Positions 1 to 8,626 of a DNA stretch of 8,626 nucleotides are shown one piece after another. How positions within the stretch are numbered: position 1 is the stretch's first letter; the number at the start of each line of letters is the position of its first letter. Where the stretch lies: the NCBI GenBank assembly GCA_947176455.1, contig CAMWQQ010000059.1, forward strand, positions 1-8,626, given 5' to 3'. The position numbers and the translations under genes were made by a program. Under the pieces are notes generated by a model. It saw only the letters and a program-made list of their open reading frames with translations, was not told where the DNA came from and did no database searches. The stretch is from an uncultured Odoribacter sp. Its GTDB lineage: Bacteria; Bacteroidota; Bacteroidia; Bacteroidales; Marinifilaceae.

Positions 1-3000
1 CAACAGGCACGGTAGCCTCTTTCATCGTCAAGGCGATTTTCTTGTTGGCAATCGCGGGTTTCAACTGCGAATCCCGTACTTTGACCGTATAAGTGGCTGC
101 CACATCCGGCATCAAGGTCAGTACATTGATTGAAGCAGAAGTGGTCTTCGTCTGTATCGGACTCTTGTTGTCATCCACATACCATTCATAGATATAGGGA
201 GCTTGCCCGCCCTGTACTTCCGCTGTCAATACGGCACTACCACCCGCACAAATCTCCGTGCCCGACTCGGAAGTCAAAGTGACATCCAATACGCCGAATC
301 CGGTAACCTTGGTCGTTGCCTCTACCGTGTCACTGACGCAACCGTATTCGTCAACGGCATATACCTCAAACTCATATTCAGGCTCATTGGCGACCATATT
401 CACACACGTACCGGAAGCAGACGTCGGAGACAACCAGTTCCAAGCAACACCTTCCGCCTTGCCTTCCACAACTTTTACGCATCCCGCAATGTTGTTACCG
501 AATCCAACAGAAGTAGCCGGTTTGCTATCCCAAGCGATACGAAGCGGTGTCGCAATCTGGTAAACAGAAGTTACGGTATCCGATACGCAACCGTTCTCGG
601 TTTCTGCCACTACCTGTAACGCATATTCGCCTCCATTGGCAAATACATAGGTAGAACCCGTATAATCTTTGTCCTCTTCTCCATCAACAAACCAGCGATA
701 GGTGAGGTTTTCCATGGCGTTGGCTTCCTCTGCATAGATGGTATCTCCGGCACACCGAGTTGTCGACAAGGTCAATTCCGGACGGTTGCCCAGCGTAACC
801 GTCACTTTCTCATTGGTAGAAGCTACCGGAGAACAAGAGGCGTCTTCCACATGTACGAAGAATACATTCTCGCCTTCTTCCAAATCTACCCAATTACCGG
901 CAATCTCTTTTCCGTTCCTCAACCACACGATTTCACCACCCGTTGATAGAGCCTGCAACTGATAAGGCGACTCACAAGCTTTCTGCGCACTTTCCAAATC
1001 ATGCAATACAGGACGCTGACCGAATTTAACCGTCAATTCTTGTACCTCAGACATACATTCACCATCCTCAGCATATACATAAATAGACTGGGTATTTCCG
1101 CCTGCCGAAGTAAGGAAGGAAGAAATCGGTTCAGAATCTTCATTCACCCATATCAGACTTCCGCCGGAAGTACTTGCCTTCAGCTGCAATGAGGTTCCAC
1201 AAGTGGTTTGCAAAGGTTCTACGGTCACCACCGGTTCCACACCGAAACGCACCTCCACCGTTTGCTCTACACTCTTACACTTGCCATCCTGTGCATATAC
1301 CTGATAGCTTGATCCCATATCAGGAGTAACTTTGGTATCCGTCAAACGTCCTCCGTTTTCCTTGGTCCAAACTAACGTACCGGCACTGGTCGTCGCCTTC
1401 AAATCCACAGCAACCTGCTCGCAGGAGGTTTGTACCGGTTCTACCGTAATCATCGGATTCGTAGCAAAAGCTACTTTTATTTGTTTCTTCTCGCTGGCAC
1501 AATTCCTTCCGACACTCGCATAGACGTAATAGGTACTGATTTCCGTTCCCGATACGGTTGCGGAAGACAATACCCGGTGTTTCTCATCCTCCCATACGAG
1601 ATTGCCGGCGGATGCCGTTGCCACTAACGTACATTCGTTATCACAGGAAGTCTGCAAACTTTCAGCAAACACTTCCGGTGTGGCTCCGAATCTAACCGTC
1701 ACCGCTTTCCGCTCGGTGGTACAAGTACCGTCGACAGCCTGAACATAACAGGTCAACTGATCTCCGGAAGCCGGCTTGGTCACCACTGCCGGCAAGATGA
1801 CATTGCCCGCTTCATCCGTCCATTGCAGGCTTCCACCGGAAGTCGTCGCCTGCAACTCAAGCACTTCATTGCAAGAGGTCTGCAAATCCACCACCTCGAT
1901 CTGCGGATCGGCACCAAAAGCCACATTTACTTCCACCGTATCACCGACACAAGCGCCATCCGCCGCATAGACATAATAACGTGCCGAAGTGCCTTTCGCC
2001 CCTTCGATGTGCGTAGAAGCCAACGGTTGCTTATCGTTTTTCAGCCAATATACGAATCCGCCCGTTGCCTCCGCCTGCAACTCCATTTTCGTCCCGCAAC
2101 TCGTTTGTTTCGTATCCACATTGATGGAAGGTGAAGCGCCGAAGTTGACAAAAACCTCTTTGATTTCACTCTTACAAGAACCATCTTGTGCCTGTACGTA
2201 ATATCTGCCCACGCTTCCGGCAACGCCATGAACAGACGGCGTTGCCAGCGATTCACTGCTACTGTTCATCCAAACCAACTCTCCGCCCGTTGTCTGAGCA
2301 GACAACACAAGCACAGTATCGCAGGAGGACATCGGTGTCGTTACAGATACAAGCGGTTTGCTGTTGAATGCAACCGTCACTTTCTGTTTCTCACCGACAC
2401 ACGTACCGTTCTGCGCCTGTGCATAATATACCGCATAATCCGCAGTCTCCGGTTTCTGTACCAACGTGGAAGTCAGTTTCACCACCGATTCCTTGGAGGC
2501 ATACCAATTCACCACGCCACTGGAGGCTTCCGCTTCCAGGTTATATTCCGAACCGCAAGTTGTCACAATATCCGAAGCCAGCAATACCTCAGGCACGCTT
2601 CCGAAACGAACCTCCACCCGTTCCGTCGTACTGTGGCAAGAGCCGTCCTCTGCTGTCACATAGTAATAAGCGTTCTCGCCCTTATTTCCAGTTACCACAG
2701 GAGTCGGCAAAACGGATCCGTCCTCTGCCGTCCATACCAATTTACCGGCGGTCGTCGAAGCCTGCAAGGTCAACGCCGTTTCACAAGTCGTCTGCAAAGC
2801 ATTTACCGATACAATGGGCAATTGTCCGAAATGTACAGTGACCTTTTGAGGTTCGCTTTCACAATCAATTGCCTTGGCATATACATAATAGTCTCTGCTT
2901 TCTCCCAATTTACCGTTTACTGTAAGCGAAGGCAATATCTTCTTGGTGTCATCCATCCAAACCAGGTCTCCGTCCGTAGCGGAAGCGGTCAAAACATGCG

Positions 3001-6000
3001 AGGTACCGCATGCGGTCTGTTCGCTTTCCACAATCACCTGTGGCAACGCCCCGAATTCCACCTCCACCAGTTCCTGAGGACTTTCACATCCTTCTCCCTC
3101 CGCATAAACGAAATAGGTGGCTTTGGTTCCTTGCGTACCGGATACCTGAGTCAAATTCAACTTGTCGCCATTGGCATTCAACCAAACCAGATTCCCTCCC
3201 GTTGCCTCTGCTTTCAACTGCAACTGGGTGCCACAAGTGGTCTGGGGTGTCAGCACCTCTACCATTGGCAAGGTATTGAATACCACCTGCACCGTGGTCT
3301 GAGGACTCTCGCAAGTAGCGCCGTCCTTCGCCTTCACATAATAGGTATTTCCCTGTGCCGGCGTTACGGTCAACGAAGTCAATTCATTCTTGCCGTCCGA
3401 CCATACCAATACTCCTCCGGATGCCGTTCCGCTTAATGTCAGCGACTCGCCGCAAGCAGTTTGCAATTCATTGGTCAAGACTACCGGCTGACCGCCAAAA
3501 CGGACTTCCACTTTTTCGGTCACGCTGGAACAAGACTTGTCTTCCGCATGTACATAGTAGTATTTCGTCTTCGGAGCGGTAGCCTTCTGTTGTGTGGATG
3601 CCAGACGATTTCCATCTTCGTCTTCCCATACCAGTTTACCTCCGGTCGCAGCAGCCTGCAAATCCACCATCACCTCTCCGGAACCGCAAAGCGTCTGCGG
3701 AGAAACAACCTCCAACATCGGCGCAACACCGAATTCTACCGTCACTTTATATTCCTTGCTCTTGCAAGCCGCTGTTTTTTCCGCATATACGTAGTAGTCG
3801 TGGGACTCTCCCCGTTTTCCGCTTACCAACGTTGAAGTCAACGGATTCTTGTCGCCGTCCAGCCAATGAAGCGTTCCGTCCGAAGCTTCCGCTTTCAGTT
3901 CGTAGTTCTCCGGCTCACACGTGGTCTGTAGCGATTCCGCAAATACTATCGGTTGGGTTTTAAACAAAGCCACCACCTTATGCTTCACACTTTCGCACTC
4001 GCCATCCGTTGCATATACATAATACGTCTGCGGTTTTGCTGGTACATTAGAGATCTCCAACTTAGACACTTCCGCAGAATTCGCGTTCAACCACTTCAGC
4101 GTTCCAGCAGAAGTCGTCGCACTCAAAGTCAATTTCGTATCGCAAGTCGTCAACGTATCCAATACGGTAACAATCGGCGGCACACCGAAAGCCACGGTTA
4201 CCTCCTGACGGTCGCTACGACAGGCACCCTGCTCAGCATATACCCAGTAAGTCGTCATCGTATTGGCTTCTCCGCTTACCGTAGTCGAAGTCAAAGGAGT
4301 CACACCGTCCTGTTCCAACCAATACAGATTTCCCTCCGATGCCGAAGCTTGCAATTCGTAATCCTCCACCGCACAAGTCGTCTGGAAAGCCTCTGCAATA
4401 ACTGTCGGTTTGGCACCGAACCTCAACTTAACCCTCGCTCTCTCACTCCGGCAGGCATTGTCCTCCCGGCTATCGGCGGCATATACATAACACGTGGAAA
4501 CCCCTTCCGTTGAAGCAATCTGAGGAATCAGCAAAGGCTCTGTATCTCCGTTCTCCAATACTTTCTCCCAATATAAATTACCGCCAGTCGCAGAAGCCTG
4601 CAATTGCAGAATATCTTCACACGTGGACTGTTCCAGTTCATCCAGCAGAACTTCCGGTTTCGTTCCCAATTCCACTTTGACAGCCAGCGTATCGCTGACA
4701 CAATCCAACGCCTGAGCATATACGTAATAAGTTCCGGCTGTCTTCACCGTACCGGACGGCAATTCCGTCCGCTTGTCAGCAGCCAGATAATGCACGACTC
4801 CTTCCGTTGCCGAAGCCACAATGGTATAAGAAGAAGTTTCGCAAGTCGTCTGACGAGACTCGGCAATGACCTCCGGACGTGCTCCGAACTTCACAATCAC
4901 TTCCTGGGAAGCGCCGACGCAGGTTTCATCTTTCGCCTGTGCATAATAGGTGTATTCTCCCGGTTCAGATTGAGTGATCAGCGAGGTCTTCAGCAGATCG
5001 CCCTGCGCATCCCGCCATTCTACCGTTCCAGCAGTAGACTGAGCCGTCAATTGTACAGCAGTTCCGCAAGAGGTCTGAGGACTCAGCAAATCCACCAGCA
5101 TCGGAGAAGTACCGAACATCACGGTAACCGGATAAAGCTCGCTCCGGCAATCCGCACCGTTTTCAGCATATACATAATAGGTCTTCTCCGAACCTTTGCT
5201 ACCTGTCACTTCCGTAGAAGACAATTCCGTTTTCTTATCCGCCTCCAGCCAATGCAACACACCGTCCGAAGCAACCGCAGTCAGGGTGTGCGATTCACCG
5301 CAAGCGGTCTGTACTTCGTTGACATCCACTTCAGGAGAAACTCCGAAACGAACCTCTACCGTCTTTTTCACACTTTCACACGTTCCATCCTGTGCATAGG
5401 CATAGTAATGCTCTATGGTTCCAGCGGAACCGGAAACTTGCGGTAAATCCAGCACTGTTCCGTCCTCCCGCATCCAGACTACCTGTCCGGCGCTCGCATC
5501 TGCCTGCAAGGTCAGAGAAGTACCGCAAGTCGTCTGCAGTTCCTTTTCAACGCTCAGCAACGGTTCCTGGTCAAACAACACGCTCACGGATTTTTTATCC
5601 CCCACACAGGAACCTTCCCGGGCTTCCACGTAATAAACAGCCACACCGCTTCCCGCCTTGACAATCGTCGTATTGGTCAATTGGGTTACACCGTCTGCCT
5701 GATACCATACGATATCCGCTTTTCCGGTTGCCTGTGCCTGCAACTCATATTGCTCGCCCTTGCATACCGTTTGAATGTCTTCCACCATCACTTCCGGCGC
5801 CGTACCGAAAGATACCCGCACAGCTTCCTGCTGGGATACACATCTTTCGTCCTTTGCTTGAACGTAATATGTTTGACTCGTTCCCGCACTTCCGTGTACC
5901 TGGGTTGATAACAATTCCTTTCCGCTGGCATCCGTCCAGATCAAATCCGAAACGCTGGACTGTGCCGTCAATATGGCAAACGTATCACAAGCCGTAATCG

Positions 6001-8626
6001 GCATAACCGTCAGCAGAGGAGAAGCCCCGAAATGAACCGTTACCTCGGTCATCGGTCCCTCGCACTCGGCACTCGACGCATATACATAGAACTTCTTGGA
6101 AGAACCGGAAGGTCCTTTGGCAAATGTCACCGGAGTCTGTTTGTCTTCTGCCAGCCAGTGAATGGTTGCTTTGGCATCGGTCACTTCAGCCTTCAACTCA
6201 TATTCTTCCTCGCAAGTCGTAATATCTTTCTCTACAATCACCTGCGGAACCGTACCGAATTGCACCTCCACTTTTTCTTCCGCACTCTTACAACTTCCGT
6301 CTTCCGCATATACATAATAGGTATCGGTCACTCCGCTCATTCCAGAAACCGTCAAATCCGTCAGCTCGCTTCCGTCCAACTTCTTCCAAACAGCCGTTCC
6401 TCCGGAAACAGCCGCTTCCAGCGTAAGCGAAGTTCCACACGTGGTCTGCGGTGTCATCACTTCCACAACAGGCAACTCGCCGAAAGCAACCGTGACCTCG
6501 GTCATATCGCCTTTACAGCCGTCTTTTTCCACACAAACCCAGTAAGTGGACGTTTTTCCTCTTTCTCCGTAAACCTCCAGACTCGTCAATTCGGTTTCCT
6601 GATCGCTTTCAAACCATTTAATCTCTCCCTCCGCCTTGGCAAGTAAGGTATGGATATCATCGCAAGCGGTCTGCAAAGTCATGACCTCCAGTTGTGGCTT
6701 GCTGCCGTAATGAACCGTCACCTCCTGTTGCTTGCTTGAACAAATTCCGTCCTGTGCATATACCGTGTAGGTCACCGACGTACCCGCAACACCGGATACC
6801 TGAGGAGTCGGCAAGAGCTTACCAGAAGCTTTTTCCTTCCAATACAGCGAACCGCCCGTCGTAGTAGCGACCAATTTGAATACACGCTCACAAGTAGTCA
6901 TTTCCGGAACAACGGTTACAATCGGATCCGAACCAAAGCGAACAAGCACTTCCCTTTCTTCACTCTCACAGGTTCCGTCCACCGCTTTTACGTAATAGGT
7001 TTTATTCGTTCCCACTGAACCCGTCACCAGCGTATTGATTTCTTTCCGGTCACTACTCTGTGAATCATACCAGTACAATGTACCACCAGAAGTTGTCGCC
7101 GTCAAGGTGTATTCCTTTCCGCAAGTGGTCTGGGTCGGTTCGACATTGATGATCGGAGCGACACCGAATTTCACTTCAACCGATTCCTTCGTACTCTTAC
7201 AGGTAGCGTCTTCCGCATATACATAATAAGTTCCAGCCTTGTTCACCAATACGGAGGATAATTTCGTACCGTCTTCGCTTTCCCATACCAACTGCCCGCC
7301 GGTCGTTGTCGCCTTCAAGGCAATCGGGGTATCCGACTTGCACGCTGTCTGGGGCGTCAAGGCTTCCACATAAGGATTGGCACCGAATGCCACCCGAACG
7401 TCTTTAATCGGACTTTGGCAAGTTCCGTCCGTAGCCCGGGCATAATAAGTCGCAACGTCTGCGCTTCCCTTGTTCACCACCAAAGAAGACAACTGATTCT
7501 TGGCATTGGCATCGCTATACCATTTCAACGTTCCGCCTGAAGCGCTTCCGGTTAAAGTAAACTGATTGCCACAGGTAGTGTACAGACTGTTTGCCAAAAC
7601 TTCGGGGTTCGAGCCGAAACGGACTTCCACCGTTTCCGTTTCTGAAATACAAGACCCGTCCGCTGCATATACCTCATAATGTTTAACCTCTCCCTCAAGA
7701 CCGGTTACCCGAGTAAGCAAAAGTGGCTGATCGCTTCCGGCTTCTTTCCATACCAGTTCTCCACCCGTTGTCGTCGCCTGCAACTTCAGTTCCTCGCCAC
7801 AAGTCGTCTGCAAGGGATTCACCTCCAATATCGGAGCGGCTCCGAATTTCACCAGCACTTTCACCCGCTCACTCATACAGGTTGCGTCATCTTCCGCACA
7901 AGCCCAATATTCGCGACTGGTTCCAGTCCCTGCCGTGGTGATAAGTGCGGATATCGGCGTCTTGGAGGTTGCCGACTCGTACCATTTCACAGACCCCGTA
8001 CCGGTAGTCGATGCCCGCAAGGTATAAGGAACATCGCAGGTCGTCTGCACCACTTCCGTCAATACTTTCGGCGTACTGCCAAAGCTTACCTGCACCTCCT
8101 GCACCTCTCCTTTACATCCTTCTCCAGCGTCGGCATATACATAATAGGTCTTTGTTTCATTGGAGCCTTTCAATACGCCTGACGTGATCAATTTCTTTCC
8201 TTCCCTGTCTTCCGACCAATAAAGCGTTCCTTCACTGGCAGAACCGCTGATGGCCAGTTCCTCTCCGCAAGTCGTCAATTCCTCTTTCACGTCATTGACC
8301 ATCGGCTTGGTATCTATCAGTACGACGACCGAATAGGTTTCCTCGCAATCCCCGCCGTCCAGACGCAATTGATAAATACCGTCGGCATCTACCGTATAAG
8401 GATTCTTGTCTTTGCTATCCGCCAACTCGTTGCCTTGTGGATCCAACCAGATGAACGAAGGAGCCGTCGTGGATTCGAAAGCCAGTTCCGCAGTTGATTG
8501 GCAACCCGTAATCACCGGTTTCAATCCTTCCACGGACAATACATTGTTCAATTTCACTTGAATGCGAGTGGTATCCGTACACACGCCCGTTCCCTTCACC
8601 AAGCGATATTCTCCGGATTCCTGAAC
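1..8626 (-). CDS. Giant Ig-like repeat surface/secreted protein, internal fragment (both ends missing)
   Basis: One reading frame is open across the entire window: 2,875 full codons (2..8626), read line by line without a stop or frameshift. Every repeat boundary falls in the same frame (all unit spacings are multiples of three). Domains in order are two Ig-like modules (residues 1-115), 33 tandem Ig-like units (116-2618) and three PKD/Ig-like modules (2619-2875). No signal peptide, membrane segment or catalytic motif is seen; it is all beta-rich Thr/Val/Gly/Glu sequence with regularly placed cysteines. Known of the family: such proteins in Bacteroidota are usually exported by Sec and then type IX secretion, and act as adhesins, gliding-type filaments or cell-surface stalks. 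Inferred: an extracellular structural or adhesive role. The start, the C-terminal sorting domain and all neighbouring genes lie outside the window, so the exact job cannot be named. Confidence is high for the coding call and moderate for surface location. Confidence 0.95.
2..292 (-). other. PKD-like module 3 (possibly cut by the window edge)
   Basis: Residues 2779-2875. It contains EICAGGSAVLTAE, then GGQAPYIYEWYVDD, the G-G-x-x-P-Y-x-Y-x-W signature of PKD/SprB-like domains, and later ATYTVKVRDS, the usual closing strand. It lacks the GCVSDTV ending of modules 1 and 2. Such domains commonly come close to the C-terminal sorting domain in type IX secreted proteins, so the end of the gene may not be far beyond position 1; this is inference. 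Confidence 0.65.
293..544 (-). other. PKD/Ig-like module 2 after the array
   Basis: Residues 2695-2778. It starts LRIAWDSKP, contains a cysteine after NNIAG (Cys at 2715), two Trp residues in AWNWLSPT, a second Cys in SGTCVNM, then an EYEFEVYAVD strand and GCVSDTV, identical in seven residues to the ending of module 1. It has one more cysteine than module 1. It is probably a diverged duplicate of that module type. Confidence 0.55.
545..772 (-). other. PKD/Ig-like module 1 after the array
   Basis: Residues 2619-2694. It opens with STTRCAGDTIYAEE, the C-A-G-x-x-(I/V) start typical of PKD-like and Ig-like domains in long Bacteroidota proteins. It then has YRWFVDG, a G-G-E-Y-A-L-Q-V strand and a closing GCVSDTV. 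The Y-x-W and the late Cys fit a beta-sandwich fold. The same GCVSDTV ending occurs in the next module. Exact family is uncertain. Confidence 0.6.
773..988 (-). repeat. Array unit 33, divergent last unit
   Basis: Residues about 2547-2618. The TTC signature is degraded to AQKAC and the YYVYA strand to FFVHV, while L-Q-A-x-x-T-G-G-x-I-V-W, the second cysteine (DASC) and VTVTLGNRPEL keep the unit recognisable. There is a 4-residue insertion after the second cysteine. Divergence at the edge of the array is usual for tandem repeats. It marks the switch to PKD-like modules. Confidence 0.8.
1436..1657 (-). repeat. Array unit 30, with an extra cysteine near its start
   Basis: Residues 2324-2397, 74 aa. 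The opening reads TSCDNEC, so a third cysteine (codon 1631..1633) sits four residues after the conserved first one, at a site where other units have a Leu/Tyr/Val type residue. It directly follows unit 29, which also has an odd cysteine, so the two extra thiols lie in adjacent units. Confidence 0.8.
1658..1885 (-). repeat. Array unit 29, with an extra cysteine
   Basis: Residues 2248-2323. It reads TCYVQA where most units read TYYVYA, giving an extra Cys (codon 1748..1750) at the column also changed in unit 17. The end of the unit reads FGATPEVFAE, close to the end of unit 15 (FGARPEVIAE). Confidence 0.85.
4388..4633 (-). repeat. Array unit 17, the longest unit, with an extra cysteine
   Basis: Residues 1332-1413, 82 aa between successive first cysteines against the usual 75. 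The extra length comes from an insertion after the Trp (EKVLENGDTEP) and from a longer loop before the second cysteine (ADSREDNAC). The first Tyr of YYVYA is replaced by Cys (TCYVYA; codon 4490..4492). Unit 29 has the same substitution at the same column. Confidence 0.85.
6452..6676 (-). repeat. Array unit 8, with an extra third cysteine in the YYVYA strand
   Basis: Residues 651-725, exactly 75 aa. The strand reads YWVCV in place of YYVYA, with the extra Cys codon at 6533..6535, the same alignment column as in unit 2. The unit also shares KW(F/Y)ES and QT-x-CD with unit 2. With unit 14 it shares QTAC, the HTL-x-A stretch and a TEL(T/S)S-x-EV stretch. Confidence 0.85.
7814..8050 (-). repeat. 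Array unit 2, with an extra third cysteine in the YYVYA strand
   Basis: Residues 193-271, 79 aa. The usual YYVYA is YWACA, so a Tyr has become Cys (codon 7898..7900) next to the normal pair at 197 and 250. The Trp region reads KWYES, which closely matches KWFES in unit 8, the other unit with a Cys at this same site. An odd number of cysteines leaves one free or available for a bond between units. Confidence 0.85.
8282..8542 (-). other. Complete Ig-like module preceding the array (distinct type)
   Basis: Residues 29-115, about 87 aa. It begins near VLSVEGLKP, has a first cysteine in ITGC (Cys42), a core Trp in FIWLDP (Trp60), then D-G-I-Y-Q-L and a second cysteine (Cys94) before a strand rich in valine. 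The Cys-Trp-Tyr-Cys order matches the array units. However, it lacks the TTC and YYVYA signatures, is about 10 residues longer, and uses G-x-Y-x-L in place of T-Y-Y-V. It is best read as a related Ig-like domain marking the N-terminal side of the array. Whether more of this type lie upstream cannot be seen. Confidence 0.65.
8543..8626 (-). other. C-terminal end of an Ig-like module, cut by the window edge
   Basis: Residues 1-28. The visible part carries G-x-Y-x-L, then a cysteine 11 residues after the glycine (Gly5, Cys16), then x-x-T and a V-rich strand. The same register is found in the complete module that follows (Gly83, Cys94), so both probably belong to one domain type that differs from the 33-unit array. 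The rest of the module lies beyond position 8626. Confidence 0.6.

Larger units (their letters stand above)
773..8281 (-). repeat. Array of 33 tandem Ig-like units (about 76 aa / 228 bp each), Ig_7 / CHU_C-associated type
   Basis: The consensus has four blocks: LQTTCG; then L-x-A-x-x-x-G-G-x-L-x-W; then YYVYAxDGxCxS; then VxVxFGxxPxV. The first cysteine codon of each unit starts (lowest coordinate) at 8267, 8036, 7799, 7571, 7340, 7121, 6890, 6662, 6437, 6212, 5987, 5762, 5525, 5300, 5066, 4841, 4619, 4373, 4142, 3917, 3686, 3452, 3233, 3008, 2783, 2555, 2321, 2096, 1871, 1643, 1421, 1199 and 974. Spacing ranges from 219 to 246 bp, most often 225, mean about 228. Both cysteines are kept in all 33 units; the core Trp is kept in all but unit 16 (Tyr). 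No two units looked near-identical, and they are clearly diverged at DNA level, so this is an old protein-level repeat rather than a fresh DNA duplication. The family name is assigned from motif memory; a profile search would settle it. Confidence 0.93.

Noticed and set aside
3084..3314. Short minus-strand open frames in other frames (also 1320..1502, 2041..2256, 4528..4719, 4965..5150).
   Set aside because: They are out of frame with, and fully inside, the continuous repeat-coding frame; the repeat motif is read only in the main frame.
2186..3436. A 416-codon open frame on the plus strand, the longest complete ATG-to-stop frame in the window.
   Set aside because: It lies wholly antisense to the giant repeat gene. 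Its Arg/His/Ser/Tyr-rich, low-complexity translation has no recognisable domain. Because the repeat period is a multiple of three, antisense frames stay in register and can remain open by chance.
4604..5446. A 280-codon plus-strand open frame; others of similar kind at 6032..6646, 3953..4513 and 7679..8182.
   Set aside because: These are also antisense shadows of the repeat units, with the same Arg/Ser/His-rich composition, no consistent ribosome binding site seen, and no family resemblance.
5591..5596. Runs of six T on the plus strand (here and near 3775-3780) as possible slippage or phase-variation tracts, or terminator T-runs.
   Set aside because: Six bases is short for slippage control, the frame is intact through both, and no hairpin or gene end is next to them; they encode ordinary Lys codons in the main frame.
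773..8281. Regularly spaced short DNA words (for example around gcatatacataata) that could look like a CRISPR array or repeated promoter boxes.
   Set aside because: The spacing is about 228 bp, the words vary, and they encode the YYVYA motif in the minus frame. They are codon-level echoes of a protein repeat.
1..8626. A frameshift or pseudogene in the giant frame.
   Set aside because: Translation was read through the whole window in one frame with no stop. All 33 unit spacings are multiples of three and both cysteines are in frame in every unit.

Overview
The whole window lies inside one very large protein-coding gene on the minus strand. The frame whose codons begin at position 8626 and run down to position 2 has no stop across 2,875 codons, and neither the start nor the end of the gene is visible. 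No second gene, RNA gene, insertion sequence, CRISPR array, promoter or terminator could be supported on either strand. Residue numbers below count from the first full codon (8624..8626 = residue 1) and are not true protein positions. The repeat style (Ig-like units with a Tyr-Tyr-Val and a Cys near the end, then PKD-like domains) is typical of giant secreted or surface proteins of the phylum Bacteroidota. The DNA is of moderate GC content, which would fit a gut-type Bacteroidales, but genus and species cannot be read from this window.

Layout in protein order (high to low coordinates): (1) the tail of one Ig-like module and one complete module of the same kind, 8626 down to 8282; (2) an uninterrupted array of 33 tandem units of about 76 residues, 8281 down to 773, each with two invariant cysteines and nearly always a core tryptophan; (3) three PKD/Ig-like modules of a different kind, 772 down to 2, the last cut by the window edge.

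The array units resemble the bacterial Ig-like family described as 'Ig-like domain CHU_C associated' (Ig_7), normally found in long proteins exported by the type IX secretion system or anchored at the cell surface. The likely picture is a long disulfide-stabilised stalk or adhesin. The type IX sorting domain, if present, would lie beyond position 1 and is not seen, so export route and function are inference. The most interesting internal structure is a probable higher-order pattern in which units six apart resemble each other more than their neighbours do. Rare extra cysteines also recur at the same place in units 6 or 12 apart.
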